DNA of 9,538 bases from Myxococcales bacterium (GTDB taxonomy: Bacteria > Myxococcota_A > Polyangia > Polyangiales > Polyangiaceae), in the NCBI GenBank assembly GCA_013298325.1, contig JAAFHJ010000142.1:1-9538 (forward strand). The letters run 5' to 3'. The position numbers and the translations under genes are program-made. The notes beneath the pieces were generated by a model. It did not search any database, was not told where the DNA came from, and saw only the letters and a list, made by a program, of their open reading frames with translations. How positions within the stretch are numbered: position 1 is the stretch's first letter; the number at the start of each line of letters is the position of its first letter. Of this stretch, positions 1-6,104 are shown in pieces.

Positions 1-3000
1 GTTGCTGCTTTCGTCAATCCTCCTGCCAACATACGTGCTGCTTCGACCGTCGTAAAAAACGGGACGCCACGGACAAGCGCCTCCCGGCGGAGGCCATAGC
101 TCCCCGCTCCATCGGAGGCGCCGCTCCGGCTCCGCGTGTTGACGACAAAGGCGTAGCGACCGGAACGGAGCTGGTCGACGACGTGGGGGCGCCCCTCGTC
201 GGCCTTCGGGACCGAAGCGACCACGAGCCCCTTCCCACGGAGGTAGCTGGCCGTGCCGCCGGTGCCGAAGAGGCTGTAGCCGAGGGCGGCGAGCTTTCGC
301 GCGACCTCCACAACGCCCGGCTTGTCATCGTCAGCGACGGAAAGGAGGACATTCCCCGCCGTCGGAAAGCGTGATCCGGCGCCGATTTGTGCTTTCAAAA
401 AGGCCGTTTCCGCGTCGCGTGCGATGCCCATGACCTCGCCGGTCGAGCGCATCTCCGGCCCGAGCACGACGTCGGTTTTGTCGAAGCGCGCGAACGGGAA
501 GACGCTCTCTTTCACGGCAAAATGGGGCGGGGCTTCCGGAAGGATGGCCATCGCACCGAGCTCGTCAAAGGTCTTTCCGGCCATCGCCAAGGCGGCCACC
601 TTGGCGAGCGGAAAGCCGGTCGCCTTTGCCACGAAGGGGACCGTTCGCGAAGCGCGAGGATTGACCTCAAGGAGGTAAACGCTCTTCCCCTGAATTGCGA
701 ACTGAACGTTGATCAATCCGACAACACCGAGTTCACGGGCGAGGGCGAGTACCTGATCCTTCATCCGCTCAATCACGTCACTTCCGAGCGAATGGGGAGG
801 CAGTACGCAGGCGGCATCGCCCGAGTGGATGCCCGCCTCCTCGATGTGCTCGAGAATGCCGGCAACCTGCACTGCGCCCGTGCGATCGACGACGGCGTCG
901 ACGTCGACCTCGATGGCGTGATCGAGGAAGCGATCGATGAGAATCGGGTGGTCCGGCGAGACGTGAACCGCCTCGCGCATGTAGCGGGCAAGTTCCTTTG
1001 CACTTCCAACCACTTCCATCGCTCGCCCGCCAAGCACGTAGCTCGGGCGAACGACGACCGGAAAACCGATTCGTGCAGCGATCGTCTGCGCTTCGTCCTC
1101 GGTGCGCGCGAGCCCGTTCTGAGGTTGAAGGAGACCAAGCTTCTCGACGACGGCGGAGAAGCGCTCGCGGTCTTCCGCGCGGTCGATGGCATCCGGCGGT
1201 GTGCCGAGGATCGGAATGCCCTCCGCCTCCAAGGCCTTCGCAAGTTTGAGGGGCGTCTGGCCACCGAATTGAACGATGACGCCGAGCGGCTTCTCGCGCC
1301 GACAGATCGTCAGTACGTCTTCGAGCGTCACCGGCTCGAAGTAGAGGCGATCGGAGGTGTCGTAATCGGTCGAAACCGTCTCCGGATTGCAATTGAGCAT
1401 GATCGTCTCGAAGCCCGCTTCGGCGAGCGCGAACGATGCATGCACGCAGCAGTAGTCAAATTCGATCCCCTGCCCGATGCGGATCGGACCGGAGCCGAGG
1501 ACGATGACCTTCTCGCGATCGGTCGGCGGCGCCTCATCGTCGGACTCGTAGGTGCCGTACAAATACGGGGTAAATGCGGGGAATTCCCCGGCGCACGTGT
1601 CGACGCGCTTCATCGTCGGCACGATCCCGGCCGCGAGGCGACGCCGACGAACGTCCCCCTCGCTCGCCCCGAGCAGGCGGGCCAAGTCGGCGTCGGAAAA
1701 GCCATTTCGCTTGGCTGCTGCGAGCGGAGCATCGGCAAATTTCGACAATGAGCCGGCGGAAGAGATCGCATTCTCTTCCGTCACGATCGCCTGAATTTCG
1801 TGGAGGAAAAAGGGATCGATCTTCGAAAGATCGTGGATCTCTTCGACAGTGAGCCCCTCGCGAAAGCCTTGGAAGAGGGCCGCGACGCGATCGGGACGCG
1901 GAACGCGAATGAGGTCGGCAAGGGCCCGCTTTCGCTCCTGTTTATCCTCCGGGAGTGCGGGGGCCGCGAGGGGGAGAGCCCCCTGGTCCATCGAACGGAG
2001 CGCCTTGAGGAAGCTTTCGCGGAAGGTACGGCCGATCGCCATGACCTCCCCCACGCTTCGCATCATCGTCGTGAGCGTGCGGTCGGCATGGGGAAATTTT
2101 TCAAAGGCGAAACGAGGAATTTTTGTAACGACGTAGTCGATGGCCGGTTCGAAGGCCGCCTTCGTCGTCTGCGTGATGTCATTCGGAAGTTCGTCCAGCG
2201 TGTAGCCGATGGCGAGCTTCGTCGCGATCTTCGCAATCGGATAGCCGGTCGCCTTCGATGCGAGCGCCGACGAGCGCGAAACTCGCGGGTTCATTTCGAT
2301 CACGACGATGCCGCCATCGGCCGGGTTCACCCCGAACTGGACGTTCGAGCCGCCAGTATCGACGCCGATCTCGCGAAGGATTCGAATCGAGTAATCGCGG
2401 ACTCGCGATCGGTCAATGTCATGGCCGGAGCAACCGTGATCGAGTCGCCGGTGTGAACGCCCATCGGATCGAAATTCTCGATCGAACAGACGATAATCGC
2501 GTTGTCGTTGCGGTCGCGAACGACCTCAAGTTCGTACTCTTTCCAACCGAGCACGCTCTGCTCGACGAGGATAGTTGACGTGGGGCTCGCATCAAGGCCG
2601 CCGCGGCAAATCTCTTCGTATTCCTCACGGTTATAGGCGATACCGCCGCCAGTCCCCCCGAGCGTGAACGAAGGGCGAATGATCGCCGGGAAGCCGATCT
2701 CCTCGCAAAAGCCGAGCGCTTCATCGATATTTGTTGCGAAGCCACTTTTCGGCGTCGGAACGCCGATCTTCGCCATTGCTGCTTTGAAGAGAAGGCGGTC
2801 TTCCGCCTTATTGATGGCCTCCAAGTTCGCCCCCAAAAGGCGAACGCCATGGCGCTCCAAGGCCCCGCTCTCGGCGAGAGCTTTCGCGAGGTTGAGCGCG
2901 GTCTGCCCGCCCATCGTCGGGAGGATCGCATCCGGCTTCTCGCGGGCCAGAATCGCTTCGCCGACCTCAGGCGTCATCGGCTCGATGTAGGTGCGATCGG

Positions 3001-3181
3001 CGAAGGTCGGGTCGGTCATGATCGTCGCTGGATTGCTGTTCCAGAGGACGACCTCAATTCCCTCTTCCCGGAGCGCCTTCACTGCCTGAGTGCCCGAATA
3101 GTCGAACTCAGCAGCCTGACCGATGACGATCGGACCAGAGCCAAGGACAAGAATTTTCTTTAGATTTGCGTCACGCGGCAT
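1..3181 (-). pseudogene. carB: Carbamoyl-phosphate synthase large subunit CarB, frameshifted; 3' end beyond window
   Basis: CarB makes carbamoyl phosphate from bicarbonate, ammonia (from CarA) and two ATP, feeding both arginine and pyrimidine synthesis. From the ATG at 3181 the first 260 codons show GSGPIVIGQAAEFDYSGTQA (14-33), PTMGGQTALN, RPSFTLGGTGGG and GDSITVAPAMTLTDRE. Reading then leaves frame near 2401 and the original frame stops at 2327 (a 284-residue product). In the frame beginning at 2399 the family sequence resumes at RDYSIRILREIGVDTGGSN and runs unbroken for 799 codons to the edge. It passes EMNPRVSRSSALASKATG, a second synthetase half (GSGPIRIGQGIEFDYCC at about 1440-1490), GGRAMEVV, EVNPRASRTVPF and GPEMRSTGEVMG, and ends in an MGS-like allosteric domain (about 340-1). 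The combined 1059 codons, against 1073 in E. coli, show that only a few C-terminal residues are missing. Whether the gene is truly broken or the sequence has an error is open. No carA is visible. Confidence 0.88.
2391..2410 (-). other. Frameshift site in carB (about 10 nt missing)
   Basis: On the minus strand the codons GAT CGC GAG (Asp-Arg-Glu of TLTDRE) end at 2402. The next family residues, Arg-Asp-Tyr-Ser, are encoded from 2399 (CGC GAT TAC TCG), which is a different frame. In E. coli CarB the same interval, from TDKE to the matching Arg, holds four residues (YQIM, 12 nt); here only 2 nt (TC) are left. A loss of 10 nt therefore explains both the frame change and the missing residues. The site is flanked by the short direct repeat CGCGA (2407-2403 and 2399-2395), which might favour slippage. 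No slippery heptamer for programmed frameshifting was seen. Confidence 0.75.
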
Positions 3182-3223
3182 GGGAGTTCTCGTAGAGCAG
3201 GCCTGCCTGCAAAAGTGAATGCT

Positions 3224-4126
3224 TCAGGTCGGGAGGAGGATCTCGAGGAGCGCCTTCTGGGCATGCATCCGGTTTTCGGCCTGCTGCCAGACCCGCGATT
3301 GCGCCCCCTCAAGCACCTCGGCGCTGATCTCTTCGCCGCGGTGGGCAGGCAGGCAGTGAAGGACGATCGCGTCCGGCGCTGCGAGGGCCATCATGGCGCC
3401 GTCGACGGTGAACCCGGCAAACGCCGCTAGGCGCTTCTTGCTCTCCGCCTCCTGGCCCATGCTCGTCCACACGTCTGTATTTACAACAGAAACACCCTTT
3501 ACCGCTTCGCGAGGGTCGCGAACCACCCGCACCCGTCCGCCCGCGGCGGCGATTTCGTCGGCGGGCGGTTCGTAGCCTTCCGGACACGCAATCGTCAGCA
3601 GGAAGCCGAAGAGTCGCGCCGCCTCGACGAAGGAGCGGGCCATGTTGGACGACCCGTCGCCGACGAAGGCCATCGGGACGTCGATGGTGCCGAAGTTCTC
3701 GTCGACGGTCTGGAGGTCGGCGAGGAGCTGCACGGGATGGGCGCCGTCCGACAGGCCGTTGATGACGGGGACGCGACTGAATTTTGCAAAGGCTTCGAGA
3801 CGTTCGTCGCCAAAGGTCCGCAACATGATGGCGTCGACGTAGCTCGATAGGACGCGTGCGGTGTCCTCGATCGGCTCCCCGCGACCGAGCTGGGATCCTT
3901 GCGCGTCGAGGACGAGGACGTCGCCGCCGAGCTGCTTGATTCCCGCTTCAAAGGAGGCACGCGTCCGCGTCGACGACTTTTCAAACACAAGAGCGATCGT
4001 CTTCCCGGCGAGCGTCGCGTGACGCAAACCGGCCGCGCGTTCCTTCTTGAGGAGCTTGGCGCGGGTGCGGAGCGTTTGATGCTCGGTGGCGGTCAGGTCG
4101 GCAAGGCGGAGGAAATGACGAATCAT
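3224..4126 (-). CDS. argF: Ornithine carbamoyltransferase ArgF (anabolic OTC)
   Basis: This enzyme joins carbamoyl phosphate to ornithine to give citrulline. The 300 residues are typical of anabolic trimeric OTCs. The carbamoyl-phosphate loop SSTRTR (51-56) is present, followed by MLRTF (101-105), HPVQLLADL (130-138), the ornithine-loop motif TDVWTSMGQE (217-226) and HCLPAHRGEEI (257-267) with its Cys258. The HCLPAHRGEE and SMG motifs separate it from aspartate carbamoyltransferase. No clear Shine-Dalgarno precedes the ATG, but the start overlaps the argH stop (ATGA), so translation is probably coupled to argH. carB, which makes its substrate carbamoyl phosphate, begins 42 bp downstream. That gap holds only a 10-bp palindrome (GCAGGCCTGC, 3197-3206) and no terminator. 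Confidence 0.95.
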   Translation of the reverse strand: MIRHFLRLADLTATEHQTLRTRAKLLKKERAAGLRHATLAGKTIALVFEKSSTRTRASFEAGIKQLGGDVLVLDAQGSQLGRGEPIEDTARVLSSYVDAIMLRTFGDERLEAFAKFSRVPVINGLSDGAHPVQLLADLQTVDENFGTIDVPMAFVGDGSSNMARSFVEAARLFGFLLTIACPEGYEPPADEIAAAGGRVRVVRDPREAVKGVSVVNTDVWTSMGQEAESKKRLAAFAGFTVDGAMMALAAPDAIVLHCLPAHRGEEISAEVLEGAQSRVWQQAENRMHAQKALLEILLPT

Positions 4127-5568
4127 TGCGGAAGCTCGGCGGCGAGGGTGGAGAGGAGCTGGTCGAGGGTCGGGATCGCGGCCAGGGGGCCTGCGACCTT
4201 GGAAATTTCCTGGCGGAGGTCTTCCCGCTGGGCGGCGAGCGGGGCGGTCCCCGTCGAGCCAAAGGTCTGCTTACGGTCGGCGAACCCATCGATGCTGCAG
4301 GCGCCCAGGACATCGCTGGTCAATCGTGGATCGATGTCGGCAACCAACGAGGCTTCAACCTTCGCAAGTGGGATTCCTGCGTCCTTCATTCGGAGGACGA
4401 CGCGACCTACAATGCCGTAAGCTTCCCGAAAGGGAATCCCGCTTTTCACGAGCGCCTCGGCGAGGTCGGTCGCCGTCGTGTAGTCCTCTGCGAGGGCAGC
4501 GGCACAGCGGTCGGCGTCGAAAGCGACCTTCGGAATCGCGAGGAGCAGCATGCGGAGGACGCTTTCGGCGCGGCGGCCCGCCTCGATGAGAACCGTCCGA
4601 TCTTCTTGCTGATCTCGGTTGTAGCCTGACGGGAGCCCCTTCATCGTTGTGAGGAGCGAAACGAGGTTTCCGAGGGCTGGGCCCGCCTTGCCGCGAATCA
4701 GCTCGAAGACGTCCGGGTTCTTCTTCTGCGGCATCATCGAGGATCCGGAAGCGATCGCGCCGTCGAGGAGGCAGAAGCGGAATTCACTGGTTGAAAAATC
4801 GACGAAATCGGTCGCGATTCGGCTCGCATGGATGCCGAATTTCGCGGCGGAGTACAGGTAGTCGAGGACGAAATCGCGGTCGCCGACGGTGTCGAGGGCA
4901 TTCCACGTGGGCCCTGCGAAGCCGAGGAGGCGCGCCGTCAGGGGGCGGTCGACGGGGAGCGTGCTGCCTGCGATCGCGCCAGCGCCGAGGGGCGATCGCA
5001 GGCTGTTCGCGAGGGCGAGATAGCCCTGGGCATCCCGCAAGAGCATGGAGGCCCAGGCGCCGAAGAGGAACCCGAGCGCGATCGGCTGGGCGCGCTGGCG
5101 GTGGGTGTAACTCGGCAGAACTACGTCTTTTTCTTGCTCGGCACGATCAAGGAGCAGCGTCGCTAGCTCGGTCGCCAGGAGGCCGAGCGTCCGCGCACGG
5201 TCGCGGACGTGGAGGGTGACCATCGTCGCAACCTGGTCGTTCCGGGAGCGTGCGGAGTGGAGCATCTTCGAGGCGACGCCGAGGCGCTCGAAGAGCACCG
5301 TCTCGATGGCCATGTGGACATCTTCTTCGTCGGGCAGAACCAGCGTGCCAGCGCGGTGCTCCTCGGCAAGGGCGACCAACGCGCGCCCCAAGGTTACAGC
5401 GGTGTCGCTCGGAACAATCCCGGTGCGTCCGAGCATCACGACGTGCGCGAGACTTCCGACAACGTCTTCGTGAAAAAGATGGAGGTCGTCGGCCAGCGAG
5501 CTGCCGAATGCGAGGACCTCAGGGAGAATCGTCGCGCCGCCGGAGGCGGCCGTCTTTGCGAGAGCCAT
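4123..5568 (-). CDS. argH: Argininosuccinate lyase ArgH
   Basis: ArgH splits argininosuccinate into arginine and fumarate, the last step of the pathway, in the cytosol. It is a member of the fumarase/aspartase superfamily and acts as a tetramer. The 481-residue protein shows SARSRNDQ (105-112), YTHRQRAQP (154-162) with the general-acid/base His156 (families usually have HLQ, here HRQ) and the superfamily signature GSSMMPQKKNPD (275-286) carrying the catalytic Ser, then YNRDQQEDR (316-324). The start at 5568 is the first ATG after an in-frame TAG. The 3' end overlaps argF by 4 bp (ATGA). The gene is separated from argR by 71 bp that contain a terminator-like hairpin, so it may be expressed differently from argC-argJB-argR. 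Confidence 0.95.
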   Translation of the reverse strand: MALAKTAASGGATILPEVLAFGSSLADDLHLFHEDVVGSLAHVVMLGRTGIVPSDTAVTLGRALVALAEEHRAGTLVLPDEEDVHMAIETVLFERLGVASKMLHSARSRNDQVATMVTLHVRDRARTLGLLATELATLLLDRAEQEKDVVLPSYTHRQRAQPIALGFLFGAWASMLLRDAQGYLALANSLRSPLGAGAIAGSTLPVDRPLTARLLGFAGPTWNALDTVGDRDFVLDYLYSAAKFGIHASRIATDFVDFSTSEFRFCLLDGAIASGSSMMPQKKNPDVFELIRGKAGPALGNLVSLLTTMKGLPSGYNRDQQEDRTVLIEAGRRAESVLRMLLLAIPKVAFDADRCAAALAEDYTTATDLAEALVKSGIPFREAYGIVGRVVLRMKDAGIPLAKVEASLVADIDPRLTSDVLGACSIDGFADRKQTFGSTGTAPLAAQREDLRQEISKVAGPLAAIPTLDQLLSTLAAELPQ

Positions 5569-5580
5569 GGGTGCCTAGAG

Positions 5581-5594
5581 GCCTCCTGAGAGGC
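5581..5594 (-). promoter_or_regulatory. argH Shine-Dalgarno inside a small hairpin
   Basis: The minus strand carries a strong Shine-Dalgarno AGGAGG (5587-5582) for argH. It lies within the hairpin GCCTC-TCAG-GAGGC (5 bp stem, 4-nt loop), only 3 nt after the T-tract of the upstream terminator-like hairpin. The gap from AGGAGG to the ATG is 13 nt, longer than usual, but a TAG two codons upstream of that ATG rules out any in-frame upstream start. Whether the hairpin tunes argH translation is inference. Confidence 0.35.
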
Positions 5595-5597
5595 TGG

Positions 5598-5616
5598 AAA
5601 AAGCCCGCGATCGGGC
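5598..5616 (-). terminator. Intrinsic-terminator-like hairpin between argR and argH
   Basis: Read on the minus strand, GCCCG-ATCG-CGGGC forms a 5-bp all-GC stem with a 4-nt loop, followed directly by TTTTT. It begins 23 nt after the argR stop codon and ends 29 nt before the argH start. The shape fits a rho-independent terminator. The stem is short and argH-argF-carB lie downstream in the same direction, so it may be leaky, setting the ratio of upstream to downstream genes, rather than a full stop. Chance cannot be excluded for such a short stem. Confidence 0.45.
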
Positions 5617-5639
5617 CGATTGCTTGGGACGCAAACGAA

Positions 5640-6104
5640 TTACAGCGGGAGCGACCAAACCGATGCGAGACGCTGGTGGAGGGCGTCGGCGGAGGCGTTT
5701 CGCCGGGGGGCGACGAAGATGGTGTCATCGCCGGCGATCGTCCCCGCAACCTCCGCGAGACGCGAGCGATCGAGGAGCGCTGCGATGGCGGAAGCGGCAC
5801 CGGGGGCGGTGTGAACGACGACCAGGGCGAGGCTCGGCGTGAGCCCAGCGATCAGGTTTCGGGCGACGGCGAGTTCGTCCTCGGAGGGGGTCGCCTGGGC
5901 GTCAGGGAGCTCGTAGCTCGTGCCCCCCGCCGGATTGTGAACGCGGCGGGCACCGATGCTTGCAAGGTCCCGCGAGAGCGTCGCCTGGGTCACATGGATG
6001 CCGGCGGCGGCGAGGGCGACGCGGAGTTCCTCTTGCGTTCCTACACCACCGTCGGCAAGGAGGCGGCGGACGAGGGCCCGTCGCTGGCGGACGTCGTCGC
6101 TCAT
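5640..6104 (-). CDS. argR: Arginine repressor ArgR
   Basis: ArgR is the arginine-sensing hexameric DNA-binding regulator of arginine genes. The 154 residues match the family length. An N-terminal winged helix-turn-helix (about 1-70) carries the recognition-helix signature VTQATLSRDL (38-47). A C-terminal oligomerisation and arginine-binding domain (about 78-154) carries APGAA (100-104) and GTIAGDDTIF (121-130), with the Asp126-Asp127 pair that contacts arginine. GAGGGG lies 5 nt before the ATG, and the ATG overlaps the argJB stop codon by 4 bp, so translation is probably coupled. Its place inside the operon it presumably represses implies autoregulation through the operator-like site at argC (inference). 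A terminator-like hairpin follows its stop codon. Confidence 0.93.
   Translation of the reverse strand: MSDDVRQRRALVRRLLADGGVGTQEELRVALAAAGIHVTQATLSRDLASIGARRVHNPAGGTSYELPDAQATPSEDELAVARNLIAGLTPSLALVVVHTAPGAASAIAALLDRSRLAEVAGTIAGDDTIFVAPRRNASADALHQRLASVWSLPL

Noticed and set aside
387..1751. Plus-strand open frame of 454 codons opposite carB
   Set aside because: Antisense to the continuous CarB frame; its composition mirrors CarB codons and no domain is recognisable.
2327..3181. Reading the first carB fragment as a complete short CarB-like protein
   Set aside because: It ends inside the first synthetase domain, and the rest of CarB follows at once in another frame; it is a truncated product, not a distinct gene.
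3197..3206. Perfect 10-bp palindrome GCAGGCCTGC between argF and carB
   Set aside because: No loop-stem with a T-tract, no resemblance to the argC operator and short enough to arise by chance in GC-rich DNA.
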